Source of the DNA: Desmodesmus armatus
Lineage: Eukaryota; Chlorophyta; Chlorophyceae; Sphaeropleales; Scenedesmaceae
Direction of reading: 5' to 3'
Length of the DNA: 64,000 nt
Assembly: GCA_007449985.2 (NCBI GenBank)
Contig: VIIQ02000052.1
Span: 46,001-110,000, forward strand
Made by a program: the position numbers and the translations under genes. Positions within the stretch are counted from its first letter, which is position 1. Every line of letters begins with the position of its first letter. Positions 1 to 12,012 of the stretch are shown piece by piece. The notes under the pieces were generated by a model, which had not been told where the DNA came from, made no database searches, and saw only the letters and a list, made by a program, of their open reading frames with translations.

Positions 1-2326
1 TATCACATGGGGTGCAGAGGGGGCGTCGCGTGTGAAGACGGAGCCTAGTGCCAAGGGAGGAGATGGGTGTGGGGTGTTTTCTGGGGGCATGGGGCTGATG
101 ATGGAAGAAGAGATGCAGGAACCTGTCTCGAGCATCACATTGAGCCCATATGCGAGCACCCACGTCAGCTCTCGGCCTCCCATGCAGATGCTTCACGTGG
201 TTGTGAGTGAGCATGCCGTGAGTGAGCATGAGCGCATGTGGCGTGTCCGTGTCTTGTCGTGTACTGCTTGCACCACACAAATGCGCAAGGTGTGCGGCTA
301 CGGCAGGCGGCCACAGGCGGTCATGAGGTCTGTCCCCCACTCATGTGGTGGATGCAACTCCCAGCCCCGTGAGCGCAAAGAGTGCATCGGCACATTCTGC
401 GGCTTTGGGCTTTGCGGTTGTTGTGCGCTGACGGCGAGTCACGGCATGTCCTTCAGTCCGATGGGGTACATGTGCCCTACATGCTGCCGCCGCGGTAGGC
501 GCATTGGTGAGATTGTGTACCACAAGCGCGAGTCGTGTGCCTTGGTCGCCGACGCTGCCGTGCATGATGCATTTGCAACGCCCGAGCCACGCTGCAACAC
601 GCGGGCCAAGCGTAGCCGCCGTGGTGTGGGGGGGGGGGGGTTGAGGGTCCCCTTTGGCGCACACCACGCCCTCATTTGGTGCATGCTGGGCGCGATGACT
701 GGAAGTTGTGGGTTGTATTGTGTGGTTCGCACGAACTGCTTGACATGTCATTGGTCCTTGATACCACTTTGCCACACTATGAACGAGGTGCGCAAGTCTT
801 GACTTTTGGTCAGCATGTTGTGCATTGTTGTGGTCGAGCATGACGGTGCCGTCACTTGTTGACAATGTAAGACCTTGTTGGTGTCCAATTTGGCAAATTG
901 CATGCCATGTGACGTAAGCACCACATAATGTGACACATGTGACACATCATGATGTTTCGATGTGGCATGGCATTGTGTCGAATGTAGACAACAAACTGCT
1001 TGATCTATTAACAAACAAGTTGTGTTGTCGTTGGTTGAGGCGTGTATGAGTGGTCCGATGGTACGCAAAGACAACGGACAAACGGCTTGCCCACTCTGTA
1101 ACACATTATCACAACAATTGTGACCTGATGCAGTGTCATGGGCTACACACCATCACGGTGGGTCTTTATGTGAGGGTCATGTGTCAACGCAAAACATTGG
1201 GTATCATTTGGCATGTGTCATGCATTATAGTTTCATCATACAGGTCAGAACACCCACCTCAATACATTCAATGGATTGGTTTCGTTGGTGATCAACCAAC
1301 ATCGACGACCACATATGCATGTGTATTCATCATGCGGCATCCGCTCGTCCTTTGGGGCGATGTTTGTGTCCACCACCTTGAACGGCAAACACGCAACATA
1401 TATATAAGCGTAATCAAACCGTCGCTTCCCTTCGTACAATGCGTAGATACGATGAAATTAAATGCCAACAATGCAACATGTGATGTAGCAATCACACAAA
1501 CAATGTGACACACAAATCATCGAATGCTTTGCGATGATGTAGTTGCACCACTTGTGGGTGAAACTGAACGTTCGACACATGCCCCCAGCCAGACCTTCTC
1601 TGCTACAAGGAGGCTACACGGATAGAGCCAAGTTCAGCATGAAGATTGATGTGCGAATGAACAATGCATGATGAACAAAGGCCTTGCGTGACTGTTGCAC
1701 CAAGCCTTGAATGCCTTGGGGCTGATGTGTCATTGCATGCGGCATGCAGCAATGGGCGGCTGTGGCCACGCTGCCCCGCAAAATCAAAGGCAACGCATGC
1801 ATGCACACAACATCCACTGGTGACACGCTGCAGGGCACGGGTCACCCCCCTCAACCATGATACACTGGCAGTGTCACCATCAGCCGATCGAGATCGTATC
1901 GGACTGACTTACAACAGTCGAAATCCGTTCGCAGGTAGCACCCATGACCGTTTGCAGTCGACCGTTAGAGTGACCGTTTGCAGTAAACGGTCGAAGGGGG
2001 ACTAGGAAGCAATTCGCTCCATGATTGGGGGTTTTGCGAAAGTTAGAGCGAATGAAGCAGCCCTGCAGGGTCCGGCCTGTGCCAAATCACTCTTCCGGGA
2101 GTTGACGATCAGCAAACGATCAGCAATCCCCCACATGTATGCTTTGTCTGATCATCAGAATCCCCTGTGAAGCTATCAACGTCTGGCATCGTTCATGCTA
2201 CTGTACATCGTGCAACAGTAATCATATCGCAGCACGGTGTCCTTTTAAAGCCACTGTGCTCCTAGATGGCTGCCCTCCAGCAGTAGACCCAGCCCAAGGC
2301 GCTTCTGCCTTGCTGCCAGCTGCTAG
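1..2326. other. Gene-free left flank
   Basis: I recognise no gene here. Open frames of up to about 250 codons exist at 32-802 on the plus strand and on the opposite strand, but they begin at non-ATG codons, match no family I know and overlap one another, as expected of low-complexity GC-rich DNA. Bases 850-1520 are visibly more AT-rich than the rest of the window. A G-run of about 12 bases sits near 630. Bases 1950-1995 contain two close copies of an accgtttgcagt word. The last few hundred bases would include the APC11 promoter. Confidence 0.5.
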
Positions 2327-3340
2327 ATGGCCTTCAAAGTGGAGATAAAGAAGTGGCACGCCGTAGGAATATGGACCTGGGAGGCTGGCGACGACATGTG
2401 CGGCATCTGCCGCAACCCCTTTGATGGGTGCCCGCCTGAAAGCAAGTTTCCTGGAGACGACAGCCCAGTGGTGTGGGGCACATGTGGCCATGCCTTCCAC
2501 TTGCAGGTGGGTACCTTCTTGTCACGTCTTCCTGCACAGCTCGTGCTCTGATTCCTATCTGTACCAGGGGTGGTGCCAATAGGGCTGAAGGGCTCTCAGG
2601 GCTCACCCCCCCCTGCAAGCAGTGTGCTGCTTGCTATCCCAAGGGCTGCCATGTTACATGCGCTCTCAGCTGGCGTGGCCAGCAACAGCCTTGCTCCCAG
2701 CCTGACAGTCCATGGCCAGCCTTGCTGCCACACACGCCGCAGCAGGTAGTATACTTGTGGTAGTATACCTGTGGATGGACATATATGTGGACAGGTAGTA
2801 TACCTGTCCCTGCTAGAGAGTGTCCCCTCTGCACAGCTAGCTGCCGTATGCTTCAAAAAAGGCTTCACACATCCAAGCAGTGTGCTGGCTGTCAGCTTTT
2901 GGTAGCATTGCCAGGGATGTTTTAGAGTCACGTTACGGAAGCAGGATCGGTACTGGGCTGGCCATTGCTGCTGCCGCTTTCCCTGATCCTCACCCCTCAT
3001 CCAGCTGCTGCTTGTTGCAAAGGTGGTAGTGGCAAGTAGCGCAGCACCAGCACCAGCAGCAGCAGCGACAGTATCGTGAGCCCTGTGCATGCACTGTGTT
3101 CAGTACAATGTTTCATTGAGCAACAGCAGTCTGCTGAACAGTCGGGGCAGAGGCGCAGCCAGGCCTGTAACTCTTGAGCTTCTTGGGGCTTCATCGTCAT
3201 AAACCCACCTTCTGCTGCTGCTGCTGCTGCCCCTGCAGTGCATCCAGAAGTGGCTAGGAGCGCAGGCAGAGCAGCGCTGCCCCATGTGCCGCAGACCCTG
3301 GGAGTTCAAGGCAGCAGAAGCAGAGGTGCAGACACGCTGA
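2327..3340 (+). CDS. APC11: Anaphase-promoting complex subunit 11 (APC11), RING-H2 protein
   Basis: This is the catalytic RING subunit of the APC/C ubiquitin ligase, which recruits the E2 enzyme during mitotic exit. There are two exons, 2327-2506 and 3239-3340, split by a 732-bp phase-0 intron with GTGGGT donor and CTGCAG acceptor. The product is 93 residues, the usual size for the family. Exon 1 encodes the conserved opening (FKVEIKKWHAVGIWTWEA), the first zinc pair CGIC and the PGDDSPVVWGTCGHAFH stretch. Exon 2 begins at the next zinc cysteine (CIQKWL) and carries the last pair, CPMC, followed by RPWEFK. All RING-H2 ligands are present. The ATG at 2327 gives the start expected for the family. 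The seven residues before the stop are a short alga-type extension. Family assignment is close to certain. Confidence 0.95.
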
Positions 3341-4155
3341 CAGCAGCAGCAGCAGCAGCAGCAGTCACTGCATGCCCTGTCCAGGAGCAGCTGCGGCAGT
3401 GTCTGTGACACCACGCAGCAGCACACCAGTGACAAAGCCCCCGTCACACAGCTTCTCACTGAGCCTGTGCTGCAGCTGCAGCAGCAGCAGCAGCAGTTCC
3501 AGACCACAGAGATTTCGCCCAGTTGTAGGTTTGTACACTGACCTTTGGCTGGGCGCGAGTGGCAACTGTTCTTCAGGGAGCGCAGCTGCTGCTGGACAGA
3601 ACATGCAGTTGTGATGTGTCTGACGCGTGCACACATCAACAGCAGCATGCGCTTGCACTGTTGTGTTGGCAGCTGCCTCCCGTTCCAAGCATCCTTGTGT
3701 ACACCAGCATATCCCTCCCATGCTGCATAGCTGGCCTGCCGGTGTTGCCACACTGTGACAGTCTCCTGTCGCTGTGGCAGATGACATGTCAGGACCTTTG
3801 CCACTGAACAAGTGGTGCATGGGTAATCAGGTGTCGCATCATCTGCAGGGCGGAAGCCCCCCATTACACATTGCCATGGTGCAACCCCTATGGCTCCCTT
3901 GTATGGACTGTAGATTTCAGAGGGGGGGGGGGGGGGGGGGGGAGGACGGGATGATGGGACCTTCTGCAATTGATGTGTTGGGTAGCAGGGCGGCCAGGGG
4001 GCGTGTGGCCGACATGATCCACTGAGCATCTCTAAGGCTGACCAATCAATGACTAAGGCAGTTGCAGGACTCACCTGTCCACCAGCCATCATCTTGTAAG
4101 GTTTGATGAAGGCGCTTTAAATGGTTTGTCATCACACACATGTCCAACAACGCGA
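3341..4155. other. Intergenic region between APC11 and the TauE gene
   Basis: This is the 3' UTR of APC11 and the upstream region of the next gene. It holds a (CAG)n run at about 3342-3365, other scattered CAG clusters, and an uninterrupted run of 21 G at 3922-3942. No coding sequence is supported; the frames here are read-throughs of CAG repeats. Confidence 0.6.
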
Positions 4156-6099
4156 ATGAGAGCTGTGAGGGTTTGTTCAGTGCTGCTGACGTTAGCCATC
4201 CGAGTCTGTGTTGCACAAACCGCTGACGTCGTCCTTCCGACATGCACAAAATGCAATCATGGCCCTCCCAACATTCCATCATCCCCACATACGGCCTCTG
4301 TGAACGTCGGTGCCTCAGCAGAACAAGGTCCAAGGATTGCAGCGCTGTTGCAGCAGGATGCAGCTGATCATGCTGATGAGGGCCCTCTGCGGCCCGCAAG
4401 GCAGCTGGCACAGACGCAGAGCCCCAGCAAAAACGATGTATCTACACCTCAGCAGCAGCAGCATGGCGATCACAAGCCCCTGTTCCCTGTCAGCGGTCTG
4501 GAGGTTGCAGTCCTTGTCATCGCCGGCGTGGTGCTGTTCATCGCAGCAGGTGTGTTGACACATGAGTTCTGTGGGATGCTGCAATACATGCACATATCTT
4601 CTAGCGTAGTCGATCAGTAGCAACAGCAACACACTAGCTCAGCTTCAACTTGCAGTTTGTTGCTGGCTGGCTGACCAGGTCAGCCATACCAGCCCACCTA
4701 AACCCGGTGTTTCAAAGCCAGCTGCTGAACATGTGCTTGATGACATCTCTTTGTGTTGCCAACACCGCCATGGACACCACAAGTACAGTTAACATGGAGT
4801 TCTCGCATGAGCAGTGTCAGGACAGTAGTGTGGATTGCGTTGCTGTTGCAGCTGTGACTCATGCTCCCCTGCCCTGCAGGTGCTGGCATGGGTGGCGGTC
4901 CTGTGCTGGTGCCTCTGTATTTGGTGGCAGGACTGAACAACACAGCAGCAGTGGCACTGTCAAACAGGTGTGCACATACAGCGGCACATCACCCCATTTG
5001 TGGTGAACAGCTACACTGCTGTGACAGCTGTGACAGCTGTACATGCACATGTGCTGCACTGTTGATATGTGTGTGTTGGTATGAAGCAGCTGGTGCCTGT
5101 TTGGCCCCAAGCTCTATTATGTCTCTTGTCTGTGGGGTGTGAGGGGGACCAGGGCAGGAGGCAGGGAGTGAGGAGTGCTTGCATGACATGATCACTTGCA
5201 GCAGGAGGGGGGGGGGGTGTAAATAGCACCCAGCCTGCCTAGACAGTGTCATAGTGTTGTTCAGCCAGCCCAAGTGTGTCTGCCGTGTGTGCTTACTGCT
5301 GTGCAGCACCATCCTGGCGGGTTCTGTTGGCAACACACTGGTCAACATATTCAAACGACACCCATACAAGAACAAGCCTATGGTAGGTCCTTCCCTGAAC
5401 CCTTTGCAGCACTGCACCATCTAAAACACTGTTTTTACTCGGCAACCCACAAGGGCAGAGTCACTATACAAGGGCAGGGGTTGCCAGCCAGGCCCTGAGA
5501 TGTGCCTGTCTCCCTACTAGCAGCATCAAGATGTCAGTTCAAGCTGGCGTCAAGTCAACAGGCGAGAATTTTTCCAGGGTGGCCTTGCCTTTGCAGCAGG
5601 AAGCAGCAGGTGACCTTGCCTCTGCTGTGCAAAGCAGTTGTCGCCTCAACTCAACATGCTGACTGACGCACGCCTGCTTGTGTGTGCTCTGCTGCTGGCG
5701 TGTGCTGTCTCTGCTCTGCTGCAGATTGATTGGGACCTGGTGCTGCTCATGGAGCCCCCAACACTGATTGGTGCAATAGCAGGTGAGCAGGAAGCAGTCC
5801 ACACAACAACTGTGCAGGAGCACAGAACAATGCATGGGCGCTCGTGCTTGGGTGAATAGAAAGGCAGAAACCCAAATCTTGTGTTCACGCCACAGCGAGC
5901 AGGCCAGGCTGTGTGGGTGGCCTTGTGTTTTCAGGCATGCTGCCATCACACACACCCTGCTTTACTTCTGCTACTGCTGCTGCAGGTTCCTATATAAACA
6001 TGTGCACCAAGTATATGTGTTGAGACAGCAGGCGGCCATCATATTCCAGCCCTGCTCCTGTGATTGACCCTCCTCTGTGGCTGCTGCTGGTGCTGCTGG

Positions 6100-6131
<32 letters not shown>

Positions 6132-6569
6132 CTGCTGCTGCTGCTGGTGCTGCTGCTGCTGCTGCTGGTGCTGCTGCTGCTGCTGCTGCTGGTGGTGCTG
6201 CTGGTGCTGCTGCTGCTCTACTAAACGTTTGGTGTTGATCATTAGGGACTTATTCGAGAGGCTGCCTGGGGGCCAGGGCGTGAAAGAGATAAGTAATGTT
6301 GGGATGACACCAGATGGGTTGATGTTAACCCTGAAGGGTCAGACGGTGTGCACCGTGCACATTTGAGCAGTGGTGACTTTTTGCAATTTGTTCTTAGGGG
6401 GACACAGGTGCCATGACAGGTAGGACATAACCATGGTTAGCATTATGCCAACCTAGAGCACTCAGGTCAAGCAGATGCTGACAAGTGCAAACAGGGCAGG
6501 TGTGTGTGACAGAGTTGTGTTACAGCAATGACAGATGTGTGCAGGGCAAGAAGCAGTCACTCACCAAGA

Positions 6570-6602
<33 letters not shown>

Positions 6603-9600
6603 CTGCTGCAGGCTCCTATATCAACAAGCTGCTGCCCGCCTGGATCACTAGCGTGCTGCTGGTGCTGCTGCTCGCACTCATGACCATACGAGTCGCACAG
6701 CGAGCAGCACGCATCTACACACGCGAATCCGCCACCAGACGAGAGGAACAGTCAGCAGCAAATGCCCAGCCAGCAGCACCCCAGTTGGGCTCTGACCGAC
6801 CAGTAGCACAAGCACAGCCGACGCAGGCGACGCAGCCCAATGGAAGCTTGCACTCAACAGTAGCAGCAGCAGCCGTACCAGCCAGGCCGAAGAGTGAGCG
6901 GCTGGCTGGCAGTAATGCTGTCAAGCCGGTCGCGCCAGCTACAGTTGCGGCAGCTACAGCTGCGGCTGATGGCGCAGATTTGAACGATCGCAAGACAGAT
7001 GCAGGGGTGGAGCAGTTGCTAGCAGAGGAGCGAGCGGCTCATGTTGGTCCCTCTGACCAACCTTCATCAACCGTTTACAACAGCAGCAGTATCAACAGCA
7101 GCTATGACAGCAGGACAGCTGCTGACACCAGGTCAGGCCTGCAGCAGGGGCTGCACTTGCCGCAGCAGCAGAGATCACATGTACATGGCAAGCACAAGGC
7201 AGCGGGGTTGGCAGGTGCCAGCCCGTTTACATCAACGGCAGAGAGACCGGCTAGCCCTATGGGCCATGCTGAGAGCGCACCGCCTGTTGCGACAGGTGGG
7301 GACAGGGCAGCATGTCTGCCATGCATCGATGATATCATGATGTTTAGGGGGTGTGCCCCGCAGGAAGTGGGGTGCAAGTGGACTGTGCAAGCCCCTCTGT
7401 CATATTCATATCACCCATGGTGATGAGCTGATCCCAGTGGGAACTGCACTGAGGACTGCAAACGCAGGGAAGTCTTTTAATCGCTCAACCGCCCGCTGTC
7501 GGCTGGTGTGTGTTGCTGTACCGTAGGTCACGCTAGTCCCTACAGGGGTACCCTCAGCACAGTGCCCAGCAGCGTGCTACTCAACCTGGAGCTGGAGGGT
7601 AACATCTCAGAGGCAGCACTACACAGGTAATCGCCAGAGTGCCAGCTGTAAGCCTTGCAGTGTGGCGGAGTCCTGGCGCAACCCTTTCGGTGTGGACAGA
7701 GTGCTAGTCACGATCCTCGCAATTTGGCAGAGTGCTACATGTAAACCTGTCAGTGTGCCAGACTGCCAGCCATAAGCCTTGCGACGTGATTTGGCATGAC
7801 TACCAAAATGACACAACACCAGGCGTTCTACTGGATCAAGACCCACCTTGTGCCATTTGGTTCCATACCACCGCCTTTTGCCACTGCGCAGGCTGGCCAT
7901 GCATGAGCAGCAAGGTGGTGCACTCCGGGTTGGTGCTGCTGTCAGCCATGTTGATGCCTCAGACGCGTCACTGGCATCCATGGATGGTGTCAGCAGCAGC
8001 AGCCACAGCTGGTGGTGGTGGCAGCCGCCACGGCAGCAGCACCAGCAGCAGGGTGAGGTCCTGCGGCAGCGGCGGCTTGAATTGGAGCAGCAGCATGGTG
8101 AGGAGCCTCCCTCTGAGGCCGAGTGTCGGCTGCTGTATGTGAGTACTACCATGGAGGCTACACTCTGACAAACAGGATTTTCCGACTCCTTCCTGACTGT
8201 TCTCAATCCTCTTTTCAGAGGGTCGTTTTTGCAGGGAGATAGGCAGGGGTGGTACGCTTGTTTTACCAAAGCACAGTGCTGCCTTAGGAGTGCAGAGGGT
8301 GTGGTGTGTGTTAGCACAGGCATTACTGTGTGTTGCACCGTGCAGTATGCTTCAGTCCCTCATGGTAGGCTGAGTATGTGGTGTGCTGTACTCTGTATGA
8401 TGGATCTAGGCATTGGCGGCTGCAATAGGCACTTTATCCTTGCATGTGCTGGTTGCTATGGCTGATCGCATGCTGCCTGCTGACTTGCCACTGTGCTGAG
8501 CTGTGACGTGCCATCCACCTTCCGCCGTCTCCCAGGCACCCCCAGACACCAGGTGTGACAAGCGCACCAAGCCAATCAACTCAAAGCTGTGTCATAACGC
8601 TGTGCTGTGCTGTGCTGCGCTGTGCCGCCAATCCTTTGTGCTCTCTCAGGCACCCCCAGATCACACCAGGCGTGACAGCTGGGAGCTGGCCTGGGAGGAT
8701 GACGAGCAGCAGCAGGCAGCACACTCAGCAGCCTTGGGTGGGTCCCTGATACACCACAGCACCTCGCCAGCACCTGCCCTGGGCACTAGTATCCTCAGCC
8801 CTGACAGCAGCGGACCGCAGGGCAGGGGGCTGCATGGGGCTGCATCTCCAGCAGCAACTGGAGCAGCGGGGACATCGCCAGCAGCAGCAGCAGTGGGGGG
8901 CACGGTGCTCATGAGCCCAGACAGCAGCAGGAACCAGGGTGACCGGGTTTTGCGTGGTTCGTCACCAGGATCAGCAACTGGAGCCGGGGTAACAGCAGGG
9001 GTGGGGAGGGCGAGGCTGCAAGCACCAGTAAGCAAAGCTGCTGGGACAGCAGCAGGCCCCAGGACGTCCCACACAGGCAGCGGGACCAGTACCATTGAGA
9101 TGGTGTCAGCATCACCACACCAGCATGCTCCTGCAGCTGCCCCTGCTATGGTGCTGCCGCCTGCGGGGGATGACAGCAGACAGCAGCAGTCTGGTTTCAT
9201 CAGCAGACAGGCACAGCAGGCTCCTGAAGTGGCCGCGAGCAACAAGGCGGATGCAGTGGCGAGTATGCTGGCAGCAGAGGCGGCGCAGGTACAACTCGAC
9301 AAGTGTGTCGACAGAGAGACTGCATGCGTGCACATGCATGCTGGCTAGCAATCATCCGACAAGGATAGTCAAACAATGACGCTAGCACGGAAACCAGGGC
9401 GGTGTGTGTGTGTGTGGGGGGGGGGGGCGTGTTCAATCTGCCGTTGCCAGATCCAGGTGTGAGCTCCGCCACGCTTTTGGCGTTGCAATGTCCAATTGCC
9501 CATCCATTCATCCCGGCAAGCACGCACCTGTTGAACTGGAATCATCACGCCAGGTGCTGAGAATCCGACAATGTCTTTTGTACACAGGTGCCGCTCCTCC

Positions 9601-12012
9601 CCGCTGCGCTGCTGCTGGTGATGTTTCTGGCGGTGCTGCTCAGCTCACTGTTCAGCAAGATGGCTCCCTGTGGCAGTGCGGTGTACTGGGTGGTGCAGTG
9701 GTCTGTGGCACCGGTGTTGCTGGGTGTCTGGTGGTACAGCAGGCGGCGGGTACTGGCTAAGGTTGCGTTGAAGAAGGAAGCACAGCTGGACTTTCACGGG
9801 GAAGTGAGGTGGACACCCAGGAAGGTGGGAGCTGCAGCTGGCAGGGTGATTTGTTGTGGGCATGCACAACGGGGGGGGGGGGGTGAATAGTGGGGCACAC
9901 AGATGGATAGGGACTGTAAGGATTTTGATCAGGTAGGCGGATGGGTGGTGTGGTGCTGCCGCCAGTGCTGGTGGGGGTGTGGTGGTATAGCAGGCGGAGG
10001 GTGCTGGCTAAGGTTGCTTTGAAGAAGGAAGCACAGCTGGATTTCCATGGGGAAGTGAGGTGGACACCCAGAAAGGTGGGAGCTGCAGCTGGCAGGGTGA
10101 TTTGTTGTGGGCATGCACAACGGTGGGGGGGGGGGTGAATAGTGGGGCACACAGATGGCTAGGGACAGTAAGGGTTGTGGTCAGGTAGGTGGGCAAGTGC
10201 GTGGGGCCTGCAGCTGTTTTGGTGGTGCAGCAGGCGGCGGGTGCTGGCTAAGGTTGCGTTGAAGAAGGAGGCACAGCTGGACTTTCATGGGGAAGTCAGG
10301 TGGACACCCAGAAAGGTAGGGTGCCACCCAAACAGTGTTTGTGTGCTTTTGCGTATGTTAGCAGCAGGTGCCGGCCATGGTGGGCATTTGATTTGCCAAA
10401 AGAAAACACCTGCTAGTGCTCAAACATGTTGCTAAGCATGGTTGTTGGTTGTGCCTGAGGCGCTAAGACCTCTGTGATTGTGTGAGACTCAGGGCCTAAG
10501 AGTTTGGTCGCAGTTGTTGCATTATGCCACACGTGACGGACCGGTGCCTCAAAATGACAGCTGGCTGCCTGGTCGCTCAATGCTGCCATGCCGCCATGCT
10601 GTGCCTGTGCAGAGCTTGGTATTTCCCGCCATCTGCAGCATAGCCGGCATCATCGCCGGCATGTTTGGGCTTGGAGGTGCTGTTGTGAAGACCCCCCTGA
10701 TGTTGGAGCTGGGTGTGCATCCCTCGGTAGGTGCTGCGCAGCGACACTGCCAGAGACACACGAACTGACTCGGGCAAGGAGGTGCACGTGCTTGTCCCTG
10801 CTGCATATCGCACGCGCTGTGCTGCAGTCTTTTCACCAAAACTTGTTGCAAGGATGCTGCAGCAGAGCGTCCATTGGGTCTGTGCCCCACCACATGTGGC
10901 TGTGTACACAGTGGCATTGGGGGGTGGTGTTGCTCGGGGCATGCCACATACGTCTTTTTGATCCAACTACATCACCATGTCTTGCTCTCCTTGCTGGCCC
11001 CCTGCAGGTGACGGCTGCCACCACTCAGACCATGCTGCTGCTGACTAGCTCAGCATCCAGCATCGTGTACGCCCAGCTGGGAGACACGCCATGGGACTGG
11101 GCGACAGTCATGCTGCCCATGGCCTTTGCGGCAACACTGGCTGGACAGGTGGGTCCAGGGCTGGGCTGATGCTTTGGGATTTTGTTGACTACAAACCTGT
11201 TATGGTTACTGTGTGATGGAAAAAGAGAAGTTCTATGAGCTGCGTGATGGGCTGCAACAGCTGGACTGGGCAACAGTCATGCTGCCCATGGCCTTTGCGG
11301 CAACAGTGGCAGGCCAGGTGGGGAGGGGGCACAGGGATGGGGGGTGGGTGAGGGGGGGGGGGGGGGGCTGAGAGTGTGTGCATGGAGGGGGGTGCAAAAG
11401 GAGGTGAGGATGTCTGCACGGGGCAGGAGGGGGGTGCATGCACTGTATGGATGGAGGGGGTCCCTCAGCATGGTGAGAAGCCGATGCCTGGGGAGGGGAG
11501 AGGATGTCTATGCTCCGACGGGGTCACTGATACCAGCATGATGTCCATGCTGGCATCAGTGACCCCGCCGCAGCATGAACATCCTCCCCCTCCCCAGGCA
11601 TTGGCTTTTGACCATGCTGAAGACCACGTGGCAGAGCCAGCATACAGAGAGGCATTTTCAATCGCAATGGCAACTGTTGTGGGCAGATGGTAGGGACGTG
11701 CATGCTCCCTACCCACACGGCACACCACGCCTGGGCAGGTTTGCTGGTCCGTCAAGCATTTGACACTGGGAATGTTGGCAAGCCAGGTCAGCACCATAGA
11801 CTGTTCATTGTGTGGCCATGTGTGCTGTACTTTTGCAGGCTGCCATTGACTGGCTGGTGAAGAAGGTTGGGCGCAGCAGCATGGTGGTGCTGGTGCTGGC
11901 TGCATTCTTCATTGTGGCAACCTGCCTCAGCATATACACCATGGCATTGGCGGTGAAGACGGTGGCAGCAAACCCTGCACTCGTTAGGAAGCTGGGCAAG
12001 ATTTGCCGATGA
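4156..12012 (+). CDS. TauE/SafE-family multi-pass membrane transporter with large hydrophilic loop
   Basis: The predicted product is a member of the sulfite/organosulfonate exporter TauE/SafE (DUF81) family. Twelve exons: 4156-4549, 4880-4967, 5307-5382, 5725-5782, 6612-7295, 7527-7626, 7892-8138, 8650-9288, 9588-9824, 10613-10726, 11008-11148, 11839-12012; phases close to 983 residues. Residues 1-21 look like a signal peptide (MRAVRVCSVLLTLAIRVCVA). The first half-repeat has a helix at about 113-131 followed by GAGMGGGPVLVPLYLVAGL. The second has SIAGIIAGMFGLGGAVVKTPLMLE at about 850-873. Both glycine-rich motifs are hallmarks of the family. Between the halves lies a low-complexity Ala/Ser/Gln/Pro loop of roughly 500 residues, making the protein far longer than typical plant members. 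Substrate is unknown; sulfur-compound export is family inference. Introns hold duplicated exon pieces. Confidence 0.85.
5986..6015 (+). pseudogene. Truncated copy of the start of TauE exon 5
   Basis: After a (CTG)nCAG tract identical in style to the true acceptor, the sequence reads gttcctatataaacatgtgc, closely matching the first bases of exon 5 at 6612 (gctcctatatcaacaagctg). In the frame of exon 4 this copy meets a stop within about 12 codons, so it cannot replace exon 5. It looks like a decayed partial exon duplication. Confidence 0.6.
6081..6216. repeat. CTG/GTGCTG trinucleotide repeat in TauE intron 4
   Basis: About 136 bp consist of CTG units with regularly interspersed GGT-GCT interruptions. 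The run lies between the truncated exon copy at 5986 and the true exon 5 acceptor at 6612, which is itself preceded by CTG repeats. The repeat therefore resembles an expanded 3' splice-site tract rather than coding DNA. Confidence 0.9.
8535..8551 (+). pseudogene. Short copy of the start of TauE exon 8
   Basis: The sequence cag-gcacccccagacaccagg is nearly identical to the exon 8 acceptor and first codons at 8647-8670 (cag-gcacccccagatcacaccagg). It is 115 bases upstream of the real exon and followed by a gt. It is best read as a decayed partial duplication of the exon start. Confidence 0.55.
9717..10315 (+). repeat. Triplicated 3' half of TauE exon 9 with its donor site
   Basis: Three tandem copies encode VWWYSRRRVLAKVALKK and the following residues to RWTPRK. 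They end at donors 9825, 10076 and 10316 (spacings 251 and 240 bp). Each copy keeps the GT donor and, after copies 1 and 2, a nearly identical stretch of downstream intron with a G-run. Copy 1 is part of the complete exon 9. Copies 2 (about 9952-10075) and 3 (about 10210-10315) lack the hydrophobic first half. From the nearest visible acceptor, copy 2 would be out of frame. Confidence 0.9.
11261..11317 (+). pseudogene. In-frame duplicate of the 3' part of TauE exon 11
   Basis: A cag acceptor, 57 coding bases (LDWATVMLPMAFAATVAGQ) and a GTGGGG donor repeat the last 19 codons of exon 11 (DWATVMLPMAFAATLAGQ at 11092-11148). It is exactly a phase-0 unit, so its inclusion would insert 19 residues without a frameshift. 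It could be a cassette exon or a relic; sequence alone cannot decide. Confidence 0.75.
11466..11619. repeat. Intronic foldback (long hairpin) in TauE intron 11
   Basis: Two arms of about 72 bases are inverted copies of each other with roughly 88% identity and a spacer of only about ten bases. Each arm includes cagcatggt, gcctggggaggg and ggggtcactgat or their complements. As RNA the region would form a long imperfect hairpin inside the intron between exon 11 and exon 12. Confidence 0.85.

Noticed and set aside
32..802. Long Cys-rich open frame at the left edge
   Set aside because: It opens with GTG, matches no family, contains a G-run and overlaps equally long frames on the other strand.
5986..6066. 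True exon 5 of the TauE gene
   Set aside because: It reads into a stop after about 12 codons, while the copy at 6612 continues through a membrane helix and keeps the phase.
6039..6242. Poly-glutamine protein on the minus strand
   Set aside because: It is the translation of the CTG repeat in a TauE intron, on the strand opposite to the gene.
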